64,000 nucleotides of DNA from Mesostigma viride (taxonomy: Eukaryota > Streptophyta > Mesostigmatophyceae > Mesostigmatales > Mesostigmataceae), in the NCBI GenBank assembly GCA_009746045.1, contig RPFO01001354.1, positions 1 to 64,000 of the forward strand. Reading direction: 5' to 3'. Below the pieces are notes generated by a model. The model had not been told where the DNA came from. It saw only the letters and a list, made by a program, of their open reading frames with translations, and searched no databases. Of the stretch, positions 42,075 to 51,927 are shown one piece after another. How positions within the stretch are numbered: the first letter of the stretch is position 1; every line of letters begins with the position of its first letter. Made by a program: the position numbers and the translations under genes.

Positions 42075-45000
42075 ATGGACATGTTGGCCTCTCCCAGATT
42101 GGCTGTCTCTCCTGCGACGCTTGCTCGCGAGTCAAGCTTTGGTGCTGTTACTTATAGCGACAGGTTTATACCCAGCCGCTCCTCGTCCAACCTCAGTAAC
42201 TTTAACCTCATGCCTGGGCCAGAAGGGTCGAACTCCGCTGCGTCGGCAGATCAGCGGGAGGACGGCTCGCAAGCATATAACGCCATCCTTAGGGCAGAGC
42301 TTCTCGGCAGGCCAGACACATGTCCAGCGGAATTAGATTACCGCGGAGATGCTGCCGCGCGCGGGACAAGCCTCGCTTCCCCTCTTGGGGTTTCCAAGAA
42401 CATGTTCCGTTTCGTAAACGACGGGTCAGGTAAGTCAATCCAGCATTTATTCATGCCTATGCGCTAGATCTCTAGCCTCGTTTTCGTGTGGCGTCCGTAC
42501 AGCGGCTGCTGCTGCTGCTGTGAGGAATTCGGCCGACGGAAGAGCGGCCCAAGTGGGGGATCATTCTAGTGCTCGCCAGCCGTACTGTGTTCCTTGGCAC
42601 GCATTGCATCCTTCGTCTTTGGCGGCCGAGTAAGATACACACGCGTCCTTGCCAACGGAACGCATCGACTTTTGTGATAGATTCAAGTATAATCTGCGTG
42701 CCTGCATGTGTAAGTGTAAATGTGTGTGTACCTACAATCACAGCCCCCTTGCAGAGCAGATGCCAGCAAACTCTGATGCGCTGGCAATGTCCGTGGCAAT
42801 TTTCTGTCCTCCCTCAATGTTCTTCCTGGACTTTCTGCCCTCAATGCTCTGGCTACTACTGCCTGCCCATGTCCGTCTTCCCCCATGATCGGGCTCATGA
42901 CCCTCCATGACTAATGAACATGCTGTCAAACGACCCACCCTGTTGTTGACAACCAGCAGTAACCAGCCGGCCCGAGTCCCCTTATGCAACCTCCCCCCTG
43001 GGCCTGAACCCCGGATCTCTCACGCCGCGTGCCACGCCGCGGAAGATATCCCGGTCACCGTTCAAGGTGAGCATACAGTGACCAGGGAGCACTGGCCAAA
43101 CGTACAGTGACCAGGGAGCGTACAATCACCATTTTAGGTGGGCTTGCTTCCACGGCTATGCCACATCGCCCCCTCCATCTCACATCCCCCCAGGTCTTGG
43201 ATGGCCCTGTGCTTACCAAAAAGACTTCTACCCTCTGTACTTTCAACCCCCACAGCAGTCAGCATCCTGCCTTTTTTCCTTGGCTTTATTTTCTTATTCC
43301 CCCATGAGGTGCTGGATGCTCCCCCACCCAGGAACATTGCTACCCTCCATCCCTCTTGCCCTGCATGTGACATACTGCCTGCCTTGCGCGGCTCCTTTCT
43401 TCTTCTTTGTCCCCCATGCTTCTAAATGCCCCTGCGCTCCAAAACGGCTTCTATCCTTCGTCCGTAACCCATACCCCTCCTTGCTGTCGCCATTCGGTCG
43501 GCGCACCCCCCTCGTGCCGCCATCATATTCCGCATCACCCCCATCGCCCAACCCTGTCCCTATCCCAGGTTCTGGACGCCCCCGCGCTCCAAGACGACTT
43601 CTACCTCAACCTGGTGGACTGGTCGTCGTCGAACGTGCTCGCGGTCGGCCTGGGCACGTGTGTTTACCTATGGAGCGCCTGCACCAGCAAGGTGGGGTGG
43701 GGCACCGTGACCCGTTATAGTGACCCTCAAGGTGGGGCATTATTAGTAATCCTCCATCATTATCCCTCATTAGAATTGTAGCAGTCAGGCACATGCATCG
43801 TATGAATTTTTTCAAATGTCGGGGCCCTCCCAGTCAAAGCACCTGACGAAGTGGTCCACGAGCTTGGGCGTGCCCTCTTTGTCTCTTTGTAGGTAGTACT
43901 TGCTTATAAGTTACCGGTTGCTGGAGCATAATTTCCTGGTCGCTCTCCACCGGATGTTTATGGTAGAAGTATCTTCTGTCGACCGCATGGCCCACGGCAC
44001 CGCATGCCACCGGTCACTCTCCACTGGATGGTGATGGTTAGAGGTATCGTCTCGTGACGGCATGTTGTAAAGTATTTTCTGTCGACCGCATGGCCCACAG
44101 CACCGCACGCCATTCCCCGCCCACTTGTCCCCAACATGCACGCCGTTGACAATGTGCCATCACTACTGTTGCCCCTGGTCACTAAAGTCCCCCGTCCTGG
44201 GCTTCCCCATCACTATACACCCCCCGCCCCCCCCCCATCCAGGTGGTCAAGCTGTGCGACCTGGCCCCCACCAGCGACAGCGTCTGCTCTGTCGCGTGGA
44301 CGCACCGCGGCACGTATTTGGCGGTCGGCACAAAGCTCGGCCTGGTGCAGGTGAGGGGCACTGGTAGTCGGCACAAAGCTCGGCCTCGTGCAGGTGAGAG
44401 GCACGGTTGATACATCATATACCGTGGTTCAATACAGTGTATTACAGTTTATTATAGTACAGTATAGTATAGTATAGTTATAATACAACACTGCCCTTGG
44501 TGTTGTCCGCGTCATGCTTGCGTTCTATCCAACCATCCCCCAGGTGCTGTCTACCTCATGCATGCTTGCTTGCTTGCCCGATGCCCCCCCCTTTCCCCCC
44601 CTCCCCGGGGGTGTTGTCCGCCTTCTGCCTGCTTTCTCTTCCCTCCCCCCACCCACCCCCTCCCTGCGGGGTGCCATCTGCCTCATTTTTGTTTCTGCCC
44701 CCTCTGACCCCACGTGCCATTCGCCAGATCTGGGACGCGGCCAAGTGTCGCAATGTGCGCACGCTGCCCGGCCACCGCATGCGCGTGGGCGCGCTCGCGT
44801 GGAACGGGCACACCCTGTCATCGGGCAGCAGGGACCGCAGCGTGCTCGAGAGGGACGTGCGCGCGCCAGGGGATGCCGGGCGCACGCTGGCGGGGCATCG
44901 GTCTGAGGTGGGTTGCTGTTTGGGGTCAAGGGTGAACCGCTATCGACAAATTGTTAGGGGGCATCGGTCCGAGGTGGGTTGCTGTTTAGGGTCAAGTGTG

Positions 45001-48000
45001 AACCGTCATCGACAAACTGTAAGGGGCATCGGTCTGAGGTGGGTTGCTATTTGGGGTCAAAGGTGAACTGTTATCGACACATCATTAGGGTGATGGTCCT
45101 AGGTCACGGTCGCTGGTAATGCTAGTTGCAGGGTGTTGCCGGTGGTGGTGGCGGGCGGCCGGTCCACGGTGGCCTGGTCTGATGAATCGCGAGGGGGTCG
45201 TTGATGTGGTTATCGATGCAGTGATCTGCTCACAGGGCGGTTGGCTTTGGGGCACCGGTCCGGAGGTGGGTTGGTTTTCGTTGCGTTGTATGACGTTCCC
45301 TATAACGATGCGTATAACATTCCCTATAATGTTCTCTAAAATGTTCCCCATAATTTCGCTGTTCCGTTCCCCCTGCGTCCTTTTGCTCGAGCTCTGCTGA
45401 CCAGAGCCCCGTTAGCGAAGTTGACTGGATCGATAATCTGCTGTATGATCACGCTGTGTGTGATAACCCATTAATTCATCGTTCCATGATTGGCAGGTGT
45501 GCGGCCTCAAATGGTCGTTTGACAACCGAGAGCTCGCGTCGGGGGGCAACGACAACCAGGCAAGTGCGGCCGTCTTGATAGCTTCCTGAGGTTGCAAGGT
45601 TTCTTTCCACATATACTTGATAGCTTCATAGACTTGCAAGGTTTCGTTCCACTTACACCAGATCGCTTCAAAGACTTGCAGGGTCCACTTACACGTGATC
45701 GCTTCAACGACTTGCAAGGTCCACTTACACGTGACCGCTTCAAAGACTTGCAAGGTCCACTTACACCTGACCGCTTCAAAGACTTGCAAGGTCCACTTAC
45801 ACCTGACCGCTTCAAAGATTGCCAGGTCCACTCACACGTGATTGCTTCAAAGACTTCCAAGGTTTCGTTCCACTTGTACGTCCCTACCCCCTCCCGAATC
45901 CTCTTCTTGCGGTGTGCACCCCAGATGTGGCCGACAGTGCAAATCTTATGCCTCGTTGAGCCCCCTACAGTGGACATGCAATTGAAAGTCTTCCGTGCCA
46001 TGATGCCTTCTCTTGGGCATATGTATTAGGGTCAGTTCTTGGGCATATCTAGTAGGGTCATCTCTTGAGCATATACATTGCTGAGGCCGTCTTATTTCCC
46101 GATGTAGGTGTTAGCCCCGTCACAAGGCATTAGGGAAAGCGGTTCATGGCTTGTTCTATTCGTGCAGGCCATGAAGCGCTGATAGACTGTAAAACGATGC
46201 TATGTATAATATTTGCTGGATACAATGCACGGCATTGCTATTGTACCGTTCTGAAGCAACCGATTGCTCGTACGCCTATCAATCGATAATAGCACGCGCG
46301 CACGTGTTGCCAACTTTTAATGATAGCACACGCGCACGTGTTGTTGCCACGATTCCAGTGATTTCGTGCGTAATGAATCCTGGCCGTCCCAACAATACTG
46401 CCCCCAGGGTATGGACTGGCATGTGCCCACATTGGGCGCATCGTTCTTTGATGCAGTGAGCATGGTACCTGGTCGTGCCGCACCATCGCAGCTTGATAGT
46501 ACCGCTACAGCAATCACTCAAATAGGATTGATACAGCTATTCAGTTGCCCATGTCCACTTTCCGTATCAATCTCAGTCGTGGCGCACCCTCGCAGCTACT
46601 TGTGTGCAATCAGTATATGGCAAGCACTCGACGACTTAACCGTCCAACTGTCCTTGTTGGCCATCGGTATAAACTTGTTTTTTTCCTTCACCAACGCAGC
46701 TACTCGTGTGGAACCAGCATGCGCCGACACCTGTCCACCGCTTCACGCAGCACACGGCCGCCGTCAAGGTAAGCACTGTCCTTACCAAATACCAAGTGGT
46801 GGGAAGGCATCCTTTTTTTGCGGGCAGCGCCAAACGTCTTGTGGTCGCTGTGGTCATGAGGAAGATGTCTAGTAGAAGATGTGTAGCTTTGTGCCCACAA
46901 CATGATAGTGCAAAACGTGTCTGGCTTGTCACGGTGGAGAGGCAGATGTCTCATAGAAGAGGTGTAGCTTTGTGCGCACAACATGATAGTGCAAAACGTG
47001 TCTGGCTTGTCACGGTGGAGAGGCAGATGTCTCGTAGAAGATGTATAGTTTACCACACTACCACCTTCTCTATCCAATCGCAGGCCATCGCCTGGTTCCC
47101 CAACCAGGACCACCTAGCTATCTGCTTCCCTTCTAAAGTCTGGCCTCATATTCCTTGCTCGGACACCACCACCTTCTTTATCCAATCGCAGGCCATCGCA
47201 TGGTCCCCCCACCAGCACGGTCTGCTGGCGTCCGGCGGAGGCACCGTGGACCGCTGCATACGCTTTTGGAACACCGTCTCTGGCACGCCGCTGCACAGCA
47301 TCGACACGGGCAGCCAGGTGGGATCCTCACATCCATCATTGGTGATGTTTTGTTTATGAAAATAGAGTCAAGCACTGCATATGTAGGGTCATAAAGTTGA
47401 GCACTGCACAGCTCCGACACAGGCTGCCAGGTAAAAGGTGAGGGCAGTTTGTGCTTGTTATCGACTTTGAAGCGAGGTTTTCAAAGCACCTACACGGGCA
47501 GCCAGCTGAAGGTCGACCCCTTGATTCTGAAGGCGTTTTTTTTTTGGCGTATTTAGATTCGATGTATTGGATGTAGCGGAGTGCTGTGGATCAATCACCC
47601 AGGCAGCTAGGTAAGCGCGGCGGCCAGCTATCAACCCTGTTTTATTGTGTTAATGGTACTTGCATGTTAGGCAGCACGGGCATGGGGGCCCAGGGAATTG
47701 TTTTTACTTTAATCGCGAGTGCGATCACGATCACATTAGGAGCTCCCCCCCAACTCCCAATCCACGCCGTCACAACGCACATACGGAAGAGTTTGTCGAC
47801 CACCCCGTGCTCTCAGTCAACATGTTTTGAGTACTAGCCCGGTCGTGTGGTGTAACTAACGAGTCCTCGTCTGGCGCTGTGGTGTCATTTCAACCCGCAC
47901 TCCACACTCCGGCCCAGGAATGCTAATTAAAACGTGGAAGGGAGCGTCTCCAACCCACCTGTCTGCATTTTCCACCCACCCGGGCCTGTGCACCCCCCCC

Positions 48001-51000
48001 CCCCCCTCCTTTCCCCCCCTCCCCCCCCCCGCAGGTGTGCAACCTGGTCTGGTCGAAGAATGTGAACGAGCTGGTCAGCACGCACGGCTACTCGCAGAAC
48101 CAGATCATCGTGTGGCGATACCCGTCCATGGCCAAGGCACGTGCTTGTCGGCGTTGAACTAACTATTGAGCTAAGGAATCCACTTATAAGCGGCCCTTGC
48201 GGGCCAAGGCATGCTTCTCTATGCCCATGACCAAGGCGTGTGCTTCATCAAGCAGAAGACTAGTACGTCGATTAGCGTATAAATAGGAAAAGCTCTTGCC
48301 GTAACCACGGCTCATGCTTCTTGAACGATTCAAGTAGGGTCAAGCAGGGAACCAGTCGGTTGAATTTTGATTAACTGGTGGTTTAGTGAACCGCTACTGC
48401 TCGCATGACTTCTACATTTGAGTACAACTGGAGTTAAAGCACTGTATAAGCTAGGGGGTCCGACATACTTACCAAACTTAACCAAACTCTACTGAAAGAT
48501 TGTACTAGTTGTAATTGTGCATAGTGGAGTGTAATCGCTGTAGAATACAGTAGCAAAGGTTGAGCTTGCGTCTCTGAGTCCCATGGCCATGCTGCTGCTA
48601 ATGATGATGGTGCTGATGCCGGTGTGTCTGCATGATGTAAACTATGGTCCGGTTCTGCATGGTGCGCGTATATACTGGCTTTGCACGACACTGGGCAGCA
48701 TGGGACGACTCACGACACAGATTGTGCCCATACTTCTGCTGTGTTGATCGCCCTGGGTGGCATGCAGCTCGCCACCCTGACAGGGCACACGCAGCGCGCG
48801 CTGTACTTGGCAAACTCCCCTGATGGGAAGGTACGTGCGCGCCACACTCACCCGTTTAATACTAGCAACATAGTAATATTCAGCACGATTTTTTCCAGCG
48901 CCTCCATGTTAACCGAATGAATCACTGACCGATAACAGGTACCAAGTTGCAACTTTTTCTCACATCTACCAGCTAGCGACGCAGGCCGCCGTTGCCCTAG
49001 TTGGAGGTGTGTGACTGCTGCCAGCAATGAACTTCGTCGGTCACAGTCGTTTTTCACCCTATGGGAATGTGCCATACTCATAATTTAAATGATAGGCGCG
49101 TTTTTCGAATGTTGTCATATTCGAATGATGTCATATGATGTATTGCAGAATACATCATAATGGCCGTGGAACTCCTTTGACCTGGCCACCAGCTTATTTC
49201 CTCCCTTTTTATCAAAACTTGTCCGTATGGGGGCGACAGCCGAGGTGTCCACCTCATGGTTACTTATAGCATCCGGGATGTTTGGTACCAGCAGCATCAC
49301 CCAGCATGAGCCATTTTGTTTTACCCACCATGGACTTATTGCCTCATCGCTACTAACAACGTCACCCACTCACTTTGGTGAGGGAACCCACTGGGCCCGT
49401 TGCCTTCTTTCCACACTCTGTACGCCGCCTTTTTGCATATCATTTCACCACTAAAATATGCATTTCACTGCAAGTATGCACCATCCACTGTAACCGTTCT
49501 GTCTGGCCCACGGTGGCCCGTCTGATTTTGCTGCTGTTCGTAAGCATCGATCACTGTCGGCCGTCTTGTTTCATCGTGACAGACTCTCGATCCAGCTCAT
49601 CGTGTTGTTTCTCAACTCGGGGCCAGTTACTGCTCACAACGTCACCCACAGTACCCTTTTCAACTGTTGGTTTCTTGCTTCATGGCTACTCACCACACAC
49701 CCATTCTCATGTTGTTGCCTTCCTGCCACCAACGTCACCTTGCTACCCCCAATCACACCTTCCTGCCACCAACGTCACCTTCCTACCCCCAATCACACCT
49801 TTTTGCCACCAACGTCACCCGCCAGACCATCGTCACAGGCGCGGGGGACGAGACGCTCCGTTTTTGGAGCGTGTTCCCTGGGCCGAAATCGGAGGTACAC
49901 GCTTGCCACCAATATTTAGAAATAAGAGCTAATTGTGATATGCACTTGCTTGCTCGTGCCGCCCGTGATATTGACTATAGGATGTGCACATGCATAATCT
50001 TTGTTTCATTCACGTACATTTGTTCTCATGACGTCTTATTTGCCTATTTACTTCTCGTTCGGAATATCATATCAGCTCATGGGAAACAGGAATATTATAG
50101 TGAGAGGGCTGTTCGTAGGGGTTAGCTATCGGAGCAGCCGGGGGGGGGGAAGGGGGAGAGGGGGGGGATGCAAAAAAAAAAAAATGCCAAGACTGGAGGG
50201 CTAGAGGGGAATCTGCAAGCCACTCCGTACGTGGTAGAGCACAGTCATACCCAAGAATGTGCATGCCTTGAATTCCCAGGGCATATCCAAGGGCAGGCCC
50301 TTCCATGCATGTGTCTTGTACTGCAGTATAGTACATACTGCAATGTACCTACATGCATGTGTCTTGTACTGCAGTATAGTACATACGGCGATGTACCTAC
50401 ATGCATGTGTCTTGTACTGCAGTATAGTACATACTGCAATATACCTACATGCATGTGTCTTGTGCTGCAGTATAGTACATACTGCAATGTACCTACATGC
50501 ATGTGTCTTGTACTGCAGTATAGTACATACTGCAATGTACCTACATGCATGTGTCTTGTACTGCAGTATAGTACATAATGCAATGTACCTACATGCATGT
50601 GTCTTGTACTGCAGTATAGTACATACTGCAATGTACCACAGTAACACTACTCGTAACACTACTCGTTATATGAGGCAAGAGCTTTGATAGGCAGGTCAGT
50701 TTGCTCAGTGCTTCGCTTCGTGCAATTTTCAATGCACCCTTGTTGCATGTAAGGGTGCGTCTATTTAGTGGATCAAGCAAGGTACTCTACCCCCCTAGTT
50801 TGCTCACCACCACGCACCGGCCTGCAGCTTGCAGTGATGCCTTGCTCCTCGGTGTAATGGTTGTTAGACGTGCGGCCGGTCTTCTCCTTGCATGCGCTTT
50901 ATGTGCGAGAGCTGCCTCTGTCTGTTGAATGCCTTTATGCCCTTTTCTTTGAAGTAGCTAACGCACTGTCAGCCTCCTGGGGGCCGATCTCGGTAGTGCT

Positions 51001-51470
51001 TTGCGAAACATCCTTGTGCTGCTGCTAGAATCAGTACTACTAGAATCAGTAGTACGTGTGTGGCCTAAGAGTTTTTTTCCCCTGTGTGCCTAGTGGAGGA
51101 GCCTTTCCGCAAACATTTTATTGTTTGGCAAAGTGAACCCGAAGCCCCCTGGGGGTCAACTTCACCAAGCCTTGTTCTGATCAGGTCACCCAGCATCGGT
51201 GGATAATTGAGTTGCCTGTACACATTGCTTGCACTGGTGCGCCTGAACCATGCATCTGTCATTTGACCAGCTTCATCGATCCACAACCTTGGCTTCAGCA
51301 GCAAGACAAGCTGACCTTGACAATATGTTTTGTGGTGTGCGGTGGCCCCCCCTGTGCTGCCCCAATATTTAATTACAATATTCCCATCTACTCGCCTCCC
51401 ACCTGGTGTGCATCAGGGCTCGGTGAACACTTCAAGTGTGTTGTCCCTGGGACGGACCCACATTCGGTGA
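42075..51470 (+). CDS. FZR1: CDH1 / fizzy-related APC/C activator, 12 coding exons, about 472 aa
   Basis: A WD40 activator of the anaphase-promoting complex that recruits D-box/KEN-box substrates in late mitosis and G1. Exons: 42075-42429, 42960-43066, 43569-43691, 44243-44350, 44728-44907, 45497-45559, 46700-46768, 47192-47317, 48035-48136, 48768-48830, 49826-49894, 51417-51470. All phases agree and no frame break is seen. The N-terminus carries the C-box (YSDRFIPSR, residues 27-35). Then come a proline/basic linker ending [29 protein letters not shown], seven WD40 blades (for example [66 protein letters not shown]) and the C-terminal GRTHIR with the Ile-Arg tail that docks on APC/C. Introns after 45559 and 48136 use GC donors. 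A 5' UTR exon probably ends at 41731 (GTAAGT donor) and joins at 42062. ATG 42075 is supported because the upstream frame is closed. Confidence 0.95.
43184..43460 (+). repeat. Three decayed copies of the CDH1 exon 3 start, in intron 2
   Basis: Copies at about 43194-43234, 43309-43347 and 43420-43458 align over about 40 bases with the real exon start at 43569 (GTTCTGGACGCC ... GACTTCTACC). The nearest copy is the most similar. The first still has CCCCCCAG before it. Confidence 0.85.
43930..44115 (+). repeat. Direct repeats in CDH1 intron 3
   Basis: TTCTGTCGACCGCATGGCCCACRGCACCGC occurs twice (43973 and 44079 areas), and CACTCTCCAC-GGATG about three times. The unit length is about 100 bp. Confidence 0.7.
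44367..44393 (+). repeat. Copy of CDH1 exon 4 end plus donor
   Basis: This repeats 44324-44350 with one mismatch in 27, followed by GTGAGAGGCAC versus the real donor GTGAGGGGCAC, 43 bases downstream of it. Confidence 0.9.
44893..45275 (+). repeat. Four copies of CDH1 exon 5 end plus donor
   Basis: GGGGCATCGGTCTGAG-GTGGGTTGC (boundary 44907) recurs at about 44958, 45023 and 45250 (GGGGCACCGGTCCGGAGGTGGGTTGG), the first three about 66 bp apart with shared downstream GTGAACCG-TATCGACAAA. Confidence 0.9.
45590..45870 (+). repeat. 36-bp minisatellite in CDH1 intron 6
   Basis: About seven units of CGCTTCAAAGACTTGCAAGG + TCCACTTACACCTGAC, with decay at both ends. It starts about 35 bases after the GC donor. 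Confidence 0.9.
46480..46625 (+). repeat. Decayed acceptor/exon 7 copies in CDH1 intron 6
   Basis: GGCGCACCCTCGCAG-CTACTTGTGTGCAATCAG (about 46576) and CCGCACCATCGCAG-CTTGATAG (about 46479) resemble the real CACCAACGCAG-CTACTCGTGTGGAACCAG at 46700. Confidence 0.7.
46863..47060 (+). repeat. 81-bp tandem repeat in CDH1 intron 7
   Basis: About 2.4 units starting at 46863, 46944 and 47025 (AGATGTCT-RTAGAAGA-GTGTAGCTTTGTG). Confidence 0.9.
47060..47130 (+). repeat. Decoy copy of CDH1 intron 7 acceptor and exon 8 start
   Basis: ACCTTCTCTATCCAATCGCAG-GCCATCGCCTGGTTCCCC (boundary 47083/47084) repeats the real one at 47191/47192, 108 bases upstream of it. The decoy exon frame is open for about 25 codons, so a cryptic exon is possible. 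The downstream copy is chosen because only it continues into HGLLASGGG. Confidence 0.85.
47404..47620 (+). repeat. Three decayed copies of CDH1 exon 8 end plus donor
   Basis: The exon end CTGCACAGCATCGACACGGG + CAGCCAG (donor 47318) recurs at 47404-47430 (donor GTAAAA), about 47480-47507 (donor lost, CTGAAGG) and about 47583-47610 (AGGCAGCTAG-GTAAGC). Confidence 0.8.
48137..48300 (+). repeat. Decoy copies of a GC donor after CDH1 exon 9
   Basis: The real boundary is GGCCAAG-GCACGTGCTT (48136/48137). Copies are GGGCCAAG-GCATGCTT (about 48201) and ATGACCAAG-GCGTGTGCTT (about 48228), both keeping AAG-GC. Confidence 0.7.
49690..49825 (+). repeat. 40-bp repeat at the acceptor of CDH1 exon 11
   Basis: Units CCTTCCTGCCACCAACGTCA + CC-T-CTACCCCCAATCACA form the pyrimidine-rich acceptor region. 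Older copies of CAACGTCACCCAC lie at about 49355 and 49635. Confidence 0.8.
50305..50640 (+). repeat. 48-bp minisatellite in CDH1 intron 11, 7 units
   Basis: Units start at 50305, 50353, 50401, 50449, 50497, 50545 and 50593 with ATGCATGTGTCTTGTACTGC. Because 48 is a multiple of 3, frames on both strands stay open. These are not genes. Each unit contains TACTGCAG, an acceptor-like word. Confidence 0.95.
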
Positions 51471-51479
51471 GGTAGCGAA

Positions 51480-51925
51480 AGCAGCCGTGGACGACAGTAG
51501 TCAACATGGTTGACCCGGACTAGCCGGTCAATGTTCTGGATGGAATCTGATACCAAGTCCTGAGGTGAACCCCGGGACGATTGGACAACCAACCCAAGGA
51601 TGCTACATATTCCGGGGGTAAACTCTGCTATTGATTAATTAATCCATTAATTAATCAGCACGTGACTGCGTCACGTGGTTGCCAATACAGAGTAAGAAAC
51701 CTTCAACTCCTATACACAATTGACAATGATTGAGGAGGGGGGGGGGGCAAGATTACAAGACGCGGTGGCAGAAGATTGTCAAGGCTCACTACGCCAGCCC
51801 CTGTGGGCAAGCCACCTCCCCCCAAGAGGCGGCGGCGTTTTGATGAGTACGGTAGTTAGGATTTTTCTAGACTAGATAGCTTAGAGTTAGGTTAGTTCGA
51901 GTAGGCGGCTCCTTCCACTCCACCC
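51480..51925. other. Retroelement flank/tail sequences, no gene seen
   Basis: The CDH1 gene ends at 51470. 51650-51690 has TTAATTAATC and a CACGTGACTGCGTCACGTGG palindrome as in other retroelement tails here. 51790-51925 is the reverse complement of part of 54030-54180, an element end shared by several copies. Confidence 0.6.
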
Positions 51926-51927
51926 AT

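Noticed and set aside
50201-50687. Tyr/Thr/Cys-rich ORFs on both strands
   Set aside because: 48-bp minisatellite inside CDH1 intron 11.
51065-51304. Minus-strand 79-residue ORF
   Set aside because: Lies inside CDH1 intron 11, no recognisable domain and no splice support; kept out for lack of evidence.
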